From Gemmatimonadaceae bacterium (GTDB lineage Bacteria; Gemmatimonadota; Gemmatimonadetes; Gemmatimonadales; Gemmatimonadaceae), in contig DASXKV010000050.1 of assembly GCA_036496605.1 (NCBI GenBank), positions 282,699 through 346,698 on the forward strand: a stretch of 64,000 bases of DNA, in the 5' to 3' direction. How positions within the stretch are numbered: position 1 is the stretch's first letter; every line of letters begins with the position of its first letter. A program made the position numbers and the translations under genes. Shown piece after piece: positions 32,817 to 40,636 of this stretch. The notes under the pieces are model-generated. The model was not told the DNA's origin. It did not search any database and worked only from the letters and a program-made list of their open reading frames with translations.

Positions 32817-33089
32817 CGTACGCCATTCGACGGGAAAGTTGCGCACACGGCCGACGGCGGTGTCGCTCTCCAAGACCAGCGACGGCGTCGCGAGTCGGTC
32901 GTACGTCATCGGCGGGAGCTCATACACGAGGCAGCGCATGTCTTCGACAACGAGCCGTCGGGCGGTTCGTCGCGCTTCGCGGAGCACAGTGAACGAATGC
33001 AGCATCGCAGTCACAGCATAACGAACATCGTCCTCGTTGCCAACGTGCACAAACAAAGAAAGATTTACTCGATGATCTGCGAGGTCCAA
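32775..33089 (-). CDS. Hypothetical protein ending in the shared ELLALSWAE tail
   Basis: 104 residues, TTG-started at 33089. 'VNLSLFVHVGNEDDVRYAVT' and 'AMLHSFTVLREARRTARRLV' have normal protein composition, and 'CLVYELPPMTYDRLATPSLV' follows. The C-terminal 'SDSELLALSWAE' is encoded by the 51-bp repeat that also lies behind the ADOP gene at 46209. No family is known. A GTG further in (VNLSLF) is not usable without losing the first helix. It converges on the ADOP gene, with a 15-bp gap. Confidence 0.45.
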   Translation of the reverse strand: MDLADHRVNLSLFVHVGNEDDVRYAVTAMLHSFTVLREARRTARRLVVEDMRCLVYELPPMTYDRLATPSLVLESDTAVGRVRNFPVEWRTMSDSELLALSWAE

Positions 33090-33121
33090 ACGTGGCCCGC
33101 AGATTGCTGCGTCGTCGCAAG

Positions 33122-33544
33122 ATGACTGCGGAGCGGACGGCGCCTCAGGAACCTCGCGGCCGGGTCCTCGTAGTCGACGATGACCCAGACACGCTGTTCA
33201 TCATTCCAACGTGTTTGGAACAGGCGGGTTACGAGGCGCAGGTCGCGGCAGATGGTTTGTCGGCGCTCGCGGCAATCCGCCGTCAAAGGCCAGACGTCGT
33301 CATCCTCGACCTGGCGATGCCGTTGCTCAGCGGCCCCGACGTACTTGCCGCGCTCAAGGCCGATCGCGACACGAGCGACATTCCGGTCATCGCATGCACG
33401 GCGCTCGCGGGAACGGCCGACGTGCCCGCCCTCCTCGAGCAGGGTTTTTCCGAAGTCTTACTGAAGCCAGTCGACATATCGACGGTGAAGCGCGCGGTCG
33501 AACAAGCATGCAGTCGTGGGGCTACGGATACGCGCCATAACTAA
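33122..33544 (+). CDS. Stand-alone response regulator receiver (CheY-like)
   Basis: 140 residues: a single REC domain with no output domain. The acidic triad is 'RVLVVDDDPD' (Asp19-21), the phospho-acceptor Asp63 is in 'VVILDLAMP', Thr93 in 'ACTALAG' and Lys115 in 'VLLKPVD'. All key positions are intact, so it should be phosphorylated by a histidine kinase. No kinase gene lies nearby. ATG 33122 is preferred over GTG 33092 because the latter adds only basic residues. It is divergent from the lipoprotein gene at 35077 on the other side only by orientation; nothing ties it to its neighbours. Confidence 0.85.
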   Translation: MTAERTAPQEPRGRVLVVDDDPDTLFIIPTCLEQAGYEAQVAADGLSALAAIRRQRPDVVILDLAMPLLSGPDVLAALKADRDTSDIPVIACTALAGTADVPALLEQGFSEVLLKPVDISTVKRAVEQACSRGATDTRHN

Positions 33545-33592
33545 CGCCGTAGGAAGTATGCTCCAAGTCGGTGAATGCGCTTCTTCGCGGCG

Positions 33593-35077
33593 TCAATCGT
33601 AGATGCAGTAGTATCTCAGCGTGTGCAGTCGAGACAGCAGCACTGCCATGCCAGCGCGCCAGGCCGCGCGCCGATCCAGACGATTCGCCAGACCAGCGAG
33701 CGCCGCTCGATAATGTGCGATCGCGTTCACGCGAGCCGAAGGAAGTTGCGGCGTGAATCGAGTGCTGTCGACGTAGCCACTCTCGTCCGCGCCGAGGGCC
33801 ATTGTGACGATGTCGCGGTAGGCGGTAGCGACATAGATGTGGATCATCGGATCGTTCCAGCCGCGGCGCAACGCCGCTTCGCCGTGTTCGATGACCCGGG
33901 CGAACTGATCGCTCCCGTCCCGACAGGTGCCGTGGATCGCCCAGCCCTGTGACAAGAGGGTAACGAACGCCTCACGACCGGTCGCACCTAACGAGTCGGT
34001 GTTGTAGGCGGCTTCGAGCCACTGCCGGTTGTACTCGCGTCCACCGCCGAGGGGATCGTCGTCATACGACACGCCGGCAGCCGATAGCTGACGATAGAAA
34101 TTCGCGCCGGCGCTGATGCTGTCGAGCGGCAACCGTCCGGCGGTGGCGTTCATGATATAGTCCGCGGCCAGAAGCGCCGCGGCTCGGCGTGCCGGCTCCA
34201 ACGAAACGAGCGAATCACGAACCATCAGTGCGATGCGGACGAGCGCGGAATCGATTGAAGCGGTGCGGATCGTGTCGTCCTCCCCGGCGTGGCGCAGTCG
34301 TTCTGCAACGAGCTTGAGCTCTTTGCCGAGCGCTGGTAGTTCCGCGCGGTCGATGGCGGAATCCACTGTCGCGAGCATTTCCGCATTGGCGCTCGCAGCG
34401 AGCGTATCTCCTTCCAAGTCCTCCTTCCAGACGCCGCGGTCCAATCCGCTGTTGTGCGCATAAGCGACAAGAATGTCCGTAAGCGAGGATCGCTCCCGCT
34501 TGCCGCCGAGGACCACGACCGATCGGCCACCCCGCCAAGTCCTTGGCTGAGTCCAGAGGCCCGTTCCCATCCCAGAGATGTCGGCGGAATTGACGCTGGC
34601 GCCTAACGCGTCCGATAGCATTCGTGCGAGCGAATCCTCGAGCGCAAGTGCCTCCGCCGACGTCGTGTCCGAGCTTTCGAGCCATACCGAGCCGAGCGAG
34701 CACATACGGTCGGCAAGTCGGGTCGTATCGGCTGGCAATGCTTCGCCTGGCGGCGGATCCGAGATGTAAAAGACTGCGCTTCGTCGCATCGTTCGGCCGG
34801 CAATCACGACCGAGCCGCGAGCACTGCGGCAGCGCCGTCCGGAACTTGTCGCGGCCTCGGGCTCGTCCGAACGGACGGTGTCGGACGGATGGCTGCGCAG
34901 CCAGGCGCCTAACGTGATCGTGGAATCGATGCCGCGCGTGACGACGTCGAGCGGACTGCTCGCGGCCGCGGCTGGGGCCGCGCTCTCGCTCTTTCGTGCA
35001 CACGCCGCCGCGAGCGCGAGGAGCGCCGCGGTCGCGACTCGTTCGACATGCCGACTCGTTCGACGAAGCGAATGCAC
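33593..35077 (-). CDS. Large hypothetical lipoprotein
   Basis: 494 residues with a signal (MHSLRRTSRHVERVATAALL) and lipobox AAAC. The mature protein is largely helical: 'SPLDVVTRGIDSTITLGAWL', 'DRMCSLGSVWLESSDTTSAE', 'KELKLVAERLRHAGEDDTIR', 'PARRAAALLAADYIMNATAG' and a C-terminal stretch 'ARVNAIAHYRAALAGLANRL' suggestive of TPR-like helices. Three copies of the CCTAACG family octamer lie within it. I do not recognise a family. Confidence 0.7.
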   Translation of the reverse strand: MHSLRRTSRHVERVATAALLALAAACARKSESAAPAAAASSPLDVVTRGIDSTITLGAWLRSHPSDTVRSDEPEAATSSGRRCRSARGSVVIAGRTMRRSAVFYISDPPPGEALPADTTRLADRMCSLGSVWLESSDTTSAEALALEDSLARMLSDALGASVNSADISGMGTGLWTQPRTWRGGRSVVVLGGKRERSSLTDILVAYAHNSGLDRGVWKEDLEGDTLAASANAEMLATVDSAIDRAELPALGKELKLVAERLRHAGEDDTIRTASIDSALVRIALMVRDSLVSLEPARRAAALLAADYIMNATAGRLPLDSISAGANFYRQLSAAGVSYDDDPLGGGREYNRQWLEAAYNTDSLGATGREAFVTLLSQGWAIHGTCRDGSDQFARVIEHGEAALRRGWNDPMIHIYVATAYRDIVTMALGADESGYVDSTRFTPQLPSARVNAIAHYRAALAGLANRLDRRAAWRAGMAVLLSRLHTLRYYCIYD

Positions 35078-35167
35078 GGATATAGTCGTCTGGGCGAAGC
35101 ACTGCGCTACGCGATGGACGATCTAGCCGGAGTCATGGCACACGACCGTGAGCGCGCTTCTCTCCCA

Positions 35168-35202
35168 CAACCATCAACCATCAACCAACAACCAACATCA
35201 CC
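35168..35202. repeat. Low-complexity ACCATCAACC intergenic repeat
   Basis: CAACCATCAACCATCAACCA and related units fill the gap between two minus-strand genes and reach into the stop codon of the S9 peptidase. It has the same ACC/CAA character as the hairpin at 6973. Confidence 0.45.
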
Positions 35203-37327
35203 GAAGCAAGTACTTGTCCAGGAAATCCGATTGCGCGTGGAAATACGTCAGCCACGATCGGTGGAGCAACAGATCGTGAATCTCGTTCGGAATGATGATC
35301 AACTCGTTAGGTACCTTCTGTTCACGCAACGCCTTCGTCAGCAGAACACTCTGGTTGAACGGCACATTGTGGTCGTCGTCCGCCTGGATCACGAGCACCG
35401 GCGAGTGCCACCGCTTTATGGATGACATTGGCGACGACGTCCACGCCAGACTGTCCGACGCGGATTGCGCCCCAGCAGCGGCGTAGACCTTGAGCAGACC
35501 ACTCCAATCGTGCACACCCGCGTAGTCGACGCCGGCGGCAAAAACATCGGACGCGCGTGCCAGCGCGAGCGCCGTGAGATAGCCACCGTAACTGCCACCC
35601 CAGACGCCGATGCGCTTGGCGTCGACGTCTGCTCTTACCTTGAGAAAGTTCGCACCGCCTAACACGTCGTTGAATTCACTCGCTCCGGACGGACCGAAAT
35701 CGGGCGGCACGCGGAAATTCATGCCGTACCCCGTGCCGCCTCGGTAGTTGACCGACAGCACGACGTATCCGCGGCTCGCGAAATACTGATTCTCCGCGTA
35801 CATGTACGAGTACGCATCCATCGGATTCGGGCCGAGGAGCATCTGGCGATACGGGCCGCCATGAAAGAAGAGCAGTGCGGGGTGACGCGCGCCGCGCGAT
35901 TGGCCGGGCGGCAGGAAGAGCTGGCCGTGGATCATCATGCCGTCGGGCGAGCGGAAAATCACCGGCTGGGGCACCACGAACGTCGCACCGGGATAATCCT
36001 CGGGAAGCGCTTGCGGCGCGACGTCTTGCACGGCGCCGAAGCGACCGCCCGTTTGCGAGATCACCGCTGGTCGCATCGGACTCCTGGCGTCCGCGTGTAG
36101 GAACGCGACCGAGTGGCCGTCGCTCGTGAACACCGCCAGATCCGCGATCGTCTGCCCCGTCGTCAGGGCCGTCGGCGTTCCGCCTGCCACCGCCACCTCC
36201 CAGATGTGCCGATGATCGAGGTCGTCCTGATTCGACGAATACACGATGCGACGTCGATCCGGACTGAGATCGGCGCTGAACACCTCGAAGTCGCCGGGAG
36301 TGAGCAGCGTCGGTGTGCCGCCGGCAGCGGCGATGCTGTAGAGGTGCACCCAACCCGTTTCTTCCCACGGAAACACGATTCTGTCGTCCGCACCCCACGC
36401 GAACGCCGAGTTTCCTTCCAGCGAGTAGAAGCGGCTCGCGGTGCCGGCGTTGGCGTGCCAGATCTCGTGTCCCTTTCCGGTCGCAGGATCGGCGATCCAG
36501 ATCGACCACGGCTCGGCGGTGCGGGTCGATGAAAATGGACCAGGTGCGCCCTGAGGAATGCGGATGAACGCGATCCTGTCACCGTTAGGCGACCAGATGG
36601 GACCGACGTCTCGGTCGACGCTCGGCGCAAGCCACGTGATCGATTTGCGTCCGAGGTCGTACACACCGACGAAATTGTGATCGCCGCGGCTGCTCACGAA
36701 TGCGATGCGCTTGCCGTCGGGTGCCCAGGCGAGCGAGCCGTCCCGTCCGAGATCTCGAACAATAATCTGCGGCTTTCCGCTACCGTCCAAGGGCGCCAGC
36801 ATGATCGAGTTCCGAGCCACGTACGCGATGATATTGGCGTTAGGCGCCGGCGTCGGCGAGCTGCCTTCACCAATCAGGCGCGGTGCGGTGTCGCCGAGGG
36901 CGATCGTCCAGATCTGCGATGGTGTGCTTCCGAGTGGGAGATCGCGCGGATTCGGCTCACCACCGCGCTCGAACACGAGTGCGAGGCCGTCGAAGCTCCA
37001 CGCTGGCGTCCCGATTTCCACGCCGATGTCACCAGCGTATCTCGTCAGTTGTCTCGACGTGAACGATCCGTTCGCGCCCGGTTCGCTGACCCAGATGTTG
37101 CGGCTGCCTTCGGCGTCGAAGATCCACGCGAGTCTCGCACCGGCCGGTGCAGCCGTCAGTCCACTGGGGAACGGTGCACTGAGCGCGGCGTCGATGGTAA
37201 ACGACGGCCCCTGTGCTGCCGCGGTCCCGAAGGTTACGGTGACGAGGATGGCGGATCGCCGGAGAGCGGCCCCGATGCGGCCGCGGTTTCGATGCTTGGT
37301 TGGGTGAAGCATGGCCGGTGAGCTCAT
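35198..37327 (-). CDS. S9 family serine peptidase (acylaminoacyl peptidase/DPP-like)
   Basis: 709 residues. After a basic N-terminus with a signal-like helix (RSAILVTVTFGTAAAQ) come TolB/WD40-like propeller repeats such as 'PAGARLAWIFDAEGSRNIWV' and 'SLAWAPDGKRIAFVSS'. The hydrolase domain follows, with Ser in 'GVWGGSYGGYLTALALARAS' (near residue 580), Asp in 'VLVIQADDDHNVPFNQS' (near 650) and His in 'IIPNEIHDLLLHRSW' (near 681). This triad is complete, so the enzyme should cleave peptides from N-termini or short oligopeptides. Export is likely but the signal is unusual. No Shine-Dalgarno is visible for ATG 37327 or the alternative ATG 37312. Confidence 0.92.
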   Translation of the reverse strand: MSSPAMLHPTKHRNRGRIGAALRRSAILVTVTFGTAAAQGPSFTIDAALSAPFPSGLTAAPAGARLAWIFDAEGSRNIWVSEPGANGSFTSRQLTRYAGDIGVEIGTPAWSFDGLALVFERGGEPNPRDLPLGSTPSQIWTIALGDTAPRLIGEGSSPTPAPNANIIAYVARNSIMLAPLDGSGKPQIIVRDLGRDGSLAWAPDGKRIAFVSSRGDHNFVGVYDLGRKSITWLAPSVDRDVGPIWSPNGDRIAFIRIPQGAPGPFSSTRTAEPWSIWIADPATGKGHEIWHANAGTASRFYSLEGNSAFAWGADDRIVFPWEETGWVHLYSIAAAGGTPTLLTPGDFEVFSADLSPDRRRIVYSSNQDDLDHRHIWEVAVAGGTPTALTTGQTIADLAVFTSDGHSVAFLHADARSPMRPAVISQTGGRFGAVQDVAPQALPEDYPGATFVVPQPVIFRSPDGMMIHGQLFLPPGQSRGARHPALLFFHGGPYRQMLLGPNPMDAYSYMYAENQYFASRGYVVLSVNYRGGTGYGMNFRVPPDFGPSGASEFNDVLGGANFLKVRADVDAKRIGVWGGSYGGYLTALALARASDVFAAGVDYAGVHDWSGLLKVYAAAGAQSASDSLAWTSSPMSSIKRWHSPVLVIQADDDHNVPFNQSVLLTKALREQKVPNELIIIPNEIHDLLLHRSWLTYFHAQSDFLDKYLLR

Positions 37328-37380
37328 GATTGTGTGACGGTGGACGGTATGCTTGTCGAGGACATAATACGCGTGTTGGT

Positions 37381-37871
37381 ATGAAAGAAACGCAACTCCA
37401 AATTCGTCGCGATAACGCGGCGCGCGACATTCTCGTTGCCACCACCGAGGAAGGCGTCGTGGGGTTCCTCTCCGGCGGCCTCATTCGCGAACCCGTTGCA
37501 GGATATGTTGCGGAGATCCACGCCATCTACTTACTCGAGGCCGTTCAGCGTGCAGGCATTGGTCGGCGCCTGGTGCGGGAGTGGGCGACCCTTGCCCTGG
37601 CCCGCGGGCTGCGCGCTGCCGTCGTTCGCGTTCTTGCCGCGAACCCCGCTCGTTTTTCTACGAAGGCCTTGACGGCGAACGTTGCGCGGCAGCGACTGGA
37701 CATGGACGTCGACGACCGAGTAATCGTCGAATGCAAGACTACGGAGCGCCTGACCGTTTTCCGCCGGACCACAGCTCATCGGCTATCTCGGCGCGACCAT
37801 CTTCCAGGTCGGCGTGCTGCTTCACTTTGGTCCACACCCAAAGTTCTATCGCTTCGTCGTGAGAAGCTAGC
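37381..37871 (+). pseudogene. Decayed GNAT gene joined to the tail of another gene
   Basis: ATG 37381 begins a GNAT protein: 'VAEIHAIYLLEAVQRAGIGR' with the acetyl-CoA loop RAGIGR, then 'GLRAAVVRVLAANPARF'. The expected 'FYEGLDGER' is in another frame, after which 'VARQRLDMDVDDRVIVECKT' is back in the first frame, so two indels have compensated each other. From about 37755 a third frame holds 'GPQLIGYLGATIFQVGVLLH' and 'FGPHPKFYRFVVRS' then a stop at 37871. That is the C-terminus of an unrelated membrane protein. The open frame through 37890 is therefore a composite. Confidence 0.6.
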
Positions 37872-38020
37872 GTCAGGTTGGAGTACCTAACAGTTCTTCG
37901 CTCTCATTCGCGTTATTCGCGTCCGAAAACCCTGGACTCGCCAGGAGCCTGGCCCTCTCCCGGACGGCTGCTGTGCTGCTGCGTCCCACGGCTGCAGTGA
38001 CGAGGAGGATCGTCGCCTGA

Positions 38021-38038
38021 CAACTAGAAGAGTAGTTG
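38021..38038. promoter_or_regulatory. BlaI operator O1
   Basis: Perfect inverted repeat CAACTA-N6-TAGTTG, 18 bp, at the edge of the -35 box of the BlaI promoter. An identical layout occurs at 38065. Confidence 0.7.
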
Positions 38039-38064
38039 ACAGCGCCGGTTGACATCGTTACTGT
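38036..38064 (+). promoter_or_regulatory. Sigma70-like promoter of the blaI-M56 operon
   Basis: TTGACA (38036-38041), 17-base spacer, TACTGT (38059-38064). Operator O1 overlaps its -35 and O2 begins one base after its -10. The BlaI start codon is at 38115. Confidence 0.65.
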
Positions 38065-38082
38065 CAACTAGAGACCTAGTTG
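38065..38082. promoter_or_regulatory. BlaI operator O2
   Basis: CAACTA-N6-TAGTTG again, here extended to CAACTAG-N4-CTAGTTG. It covers the expected transcription start. The centres of O1 and O2 are 44 bp apart, about four helical turns. Confidence 0.7.
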
Positions 38083-38114
38083 TAGCGCGCAACTCACTCA
38101 GCCTCGTCGCCACG

Positions 38115-38504
38115 ATGGAAATCTCTTTCACGGATCGTGAGTTCGACGTCATGGCAGTGCTCTGGGAACGCGGCAGCGGCACCGTTGCCGAAGTCCGCGA
38201 CGCACTGAGCGACGAGCTCGCCTACAACACGGTTCTCACCGTGCTTCGGACCCTTCAAGAGAAAGGCTACGCGCGGCCGAGCGTGGAAGGTCGCGCGCAT
38301 CGGTACTATCCCACGGTGACGCAGCACGCCGCGGGAAAGAGCGCGCTTGGTCGCGTGCTGGCGAAAGTCTTCGCCGGCTCGTCGGAACTGCTCCTCACGC
38401 AGCTCGTGAGCGAACGGGCAGTCGACGCCGATGAGCTGCGGCGCCTTCGGAAGTTGCTCGACGAGCGACTCGCATCACTCGCGCGGCGGCGCCCGAAATC
38501 ATGA
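38115..38504 (+). CDS. BlaI/MecI family transcriptional repressor
   Basis: 129 residues. The winged helix-turn-helix is 'FTDREFDVMAVLWERGSGTV', 'AEVRDALSDELAYNTVLTVL' and 'RTLQEKGYARPSVEGRAHRY', the standard BlaI/CopY signature. The C-terminal dimerisation helix 'ELLLTQLVSERAVDADELRR' follows. BlaI repressors bind palindromic operators as dimers and leave them when a membrane protease (BlaR1) cleaves them on sensing a signal. The gene overlaps the M56 protease gene by four bases (ATGA). Two perfect CAACTA-N6-TAGTTG sites flank the promoter core. The usual cleavage site cannot be identified by eye. Confidence 0.88.
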   Translation: MEISFTDREFDVMAVLWERGSGTVAEVRDALSDELAYNTVLTVLRTLQEKGYARPSVEGRAHRYYPTVTQHAAGKSALGRVLAKVFAGSSELLLTQLVSERAVDADELRRLRKLLDERLASLARRRPKS

Positions 38505-40318
38505 TGAGCGCCTGGATGATCTACGCCGTGATCCTTACGACATTCGCTTACCTGGCAGCGCTGGCGGCAGAGCATCTCATGTGGATGTGGCGAGCGCCGA
38601 GGCGACTGCCGTGGCTCATTGCGATCGGCATCGCCGTCTTCGCTCCGCTGGTGCTTCCCATGATGCACAGCGCGCACGAGTCGATACCGACCGCGGAGTC
38701 GCCGGGAATCCATAGTGCCAACGATCGCCTAACGGCTGCATTCGAGAACCGCGACGCAAGTACGGACGTTGCGCGAACGGACCTTCGTCCGAGAGCGAGG
38801 TCGTTGTCGCTGAGTGGCGTGGCAACCTCACTCGAGCCCTTCCTCATTCGAGGATGGATCGTGAGCTCCACTGTCGCCCTCCTCGCGTTGTTGATCACGT
38901 ACGCTCGACTGCGCAGGTCACGCGCGACGTGGCCGGAGATCGAGCTCGACGGCACGCGCGTGTTGGTAGCGCCTCGGCAAGGCCCGGCCGTTGTTGGCGT
39001 ATGGCGTCCGCGGATCGTGATTCCAGAATGGTCGCTTTCCCTCGACGTCGCCACGCGATCATTCATGCTGCAGCACGAACGCGAGCACCTCGCGACAGGC
39101 GATCCTCAATCTCTCTTTCTTGCTGCCGTCGCCATCGCTCTCTTTCCGTGGAACGTGCCCCTCTGGGTCGTGACGCGGGGTCTTCGTCGCGCGATCGAGC
39201 TCGATTGTGACCATCGCGTGCTGTGGGCGGGCTGCGACGTCGACCGCTACGGCTCGCTGCTCCTCGAGTTCGCGGCACACCGCGCGAGGCCTCTGGGTCT
39301 CGCGACTGGATTGATCGAGCGCCAATCGCTCCTCGAGCGGAGGATAAGAGTCATGACTACCAGCAGGCCGCGTCGGCCGCTCGTCGTATCTCTACCGCTC
39401 GTGTTGGGTATCGCCATCGCCGCGTTAGGCGCTACACGAAACAGTGTTCCTCGCTCGCCGTTCATCGCCGCCCGTGCTATAGGTAGCTCGAACGCAAAGC
39501 GTGTTGCTGGGATGCCCAGCGCAGCCGTCGTCGACAGAGCTCCGTTGGCCGCGCAAGTGAGCACGGCAAAGAGCAAGGTTCGGCTGCCGCACCTGAGGTC
39601 CGAACCGAGAATCAATGCGGATTGGGAGAATGCTCCGATTCAGTATGTAATCGCCGCATTCGCATCGTTCTCGCATCGTCGCATCATTGCCTTGTCGGAC
39701 GTGACTGGTTTCATATCCGCTCATATTGTCGATCAGCCGTGGACGACAGCGTTGAAGAACATCATGGCGGCCTACGGTTTCGGCGTGACATTCGATGCGG
39801 ATAGCAGCATCACGATCTCATTGGCGAAACTGGTCAAGGACTCAGTCCCTTCGGAGCGCGTCGAACGCCCGTCATCGTCCCGGGCAATCACCGGGACCGT
39901 CAACGATGCGGCGACGGGCCGAGGAATCAGTGGCGCACGCGTCAACGTGGCTGGCAACCTGGCTATCGGTGAGCCCAACGAGGCATTGACCAATGATCGG
40001 GGTGAGTTCTCGCTACGGGGGCCGGACGGGGAGATCTGGCTCGACGCGTGCGCCGCGGGGTATGAGTTCACTCGAGTCACGCTCTCACCGTCAATGAGCG
40101 TCGCCAATTTCCACGGGCGCCAGACGCCCCAGGATACAACGACGAATCGCTCGATCGTCGATTCCTCCCGCTCCGCCAATAGCCGCGAAGGGCCACTGTA
40201 TGTGGTCGATGGAAGAGTAATCGGCGCGGCGACTGCAACTCAGTCAGGATGCAGACGCTTAGTATCAGACTTAGGATTCTATAACTTTGTAAACTTGAGG
40301 CGCATCGACAGCCGTTAG
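38501..40318 (+). CDS. M56 (BlaR1-like) sensor peptidase fused to STN and carboxypeptidase-regulatory domains
   Basis: 605 residues. The N-terminus has BlaR1-type membrane helices (MIYAVILTTFAYLAALAAEH, 'WLIAIGIAVFAPLVLPM'), and the metalloprotease domain follows with zinc motif HEREH near residue 192 ('FMLQHEREHLATGD') and 'RAIELDCDHRVL'. After a fourth helix near residue 290-305 comes a periplasmic part with three pieces: 'WENAPIQYVIAAFASFSHRR' (residues about 372-443, an STN-like secretin/TonB short domain), 'AITGTVNDAATGRGISGARV' (about 460-530, CarboxypepD_reg) and 'LYVVDGRVI' near 566, the start of a TonB-plug-like segment. The last two elements replace the beta-lactam-sensing penicillin-binding domain of BlaR1. 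Confidence 0.85.
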   Translation: MMSAWMIYAVILTTFAYLAALAAEHLMWMWRAPRRLPWLIAIGIAVFAPLVLPMMHSAHESIPTAESPGIHSANDRLTAAFENRDASTDVARTDLRPRARSLSLSGVATSLEPFLIRGWIVSSTVALLALLITYARLRRSRATWPEIELDGTRVLVAPRQGPAVVGVWRPRIVIPEWSLSLDVATRSFMLQHEREHLATGDPQSLFLAAVAIALFPWNVPLWVVTRGLRRAIELDCDHRVLWAGCDVDRYGSLLLEFAAHRARPLGLATGLIERQSLLERRIRVMTTSRPRRPLVVSLPLVLGIAIAALGATRNSVPRSPFIAARAIGSSNAKRVAGMPSAAVVDRAPLAAQVSTAKSKVRLPHLRSEPRINADWENAPIQYVIAAFASFSHRRIIALSDVTGFISAHIVDQPWTTALKNIMAAYGFGVTFDADSSITISLAKLVKDSVPSERVERPSSSRAITGTVNDAATGRGISGARVNVAGNLAIGEPNEALTNDRGEFSLRGPDGEIWLDACAAGYEFTRVTLSPSMSVANFHGRQTPQDTTTNRSIVDSSRSANSREGPLYVVDGRVIGAATATQSGCRRLVSDLGFYNFVNLRRIDSR

Positions 40319-40636
40319 GCGGCAGTCCGGCCCAACTTCCTGAAGTGCGATCATCCGTTGTCATCCTGAGGAGCAAAGCGCCGGCGAAGCGACGAAGGAC
40401 CTACCGCGAGCATGTTAGAAGCGCGTAGCCGGATTGGATTCGCTCCGCATTCGCGTGATTCGCGTCCCCAAACCCTGGACTCGCCAGGCGGTCCCGGTCC
40501 ATCGGAGCTCGTCAGATGCACGGCCCGAGCGCTCTCCAGCCGGTGCTCTCTTCACCGAGTGAACAATCGCCTTACATTTGCGCGCGCGAGCCAGTGCGGC
40601 CATCATCTATGCCACTACGAATCTGCGACGTCTGGC
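40319..40636. other. Gap holding a dispersed repeat
   Basis: No gene before ATG 40637. The stretch holds one dispersed repeat (40359-40405). The open frame starting at 40412 has poor composition over its first 75 codons and is taken as non-coding there. Confidence 0.4.
40359..40405 (+). repeat. TGTCATCCTGAG dispersed repeat (copy)
   Basis: TGTCATCCTGAGGAGCAAAG and CGCCGGCGAAGCGACGAAGG follow each other here. The same order, with few changes, is at 45182. It is widespread in soil bacteria as an extragenic repeat and is often mistranslated as protein. Confidence 0.7.
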
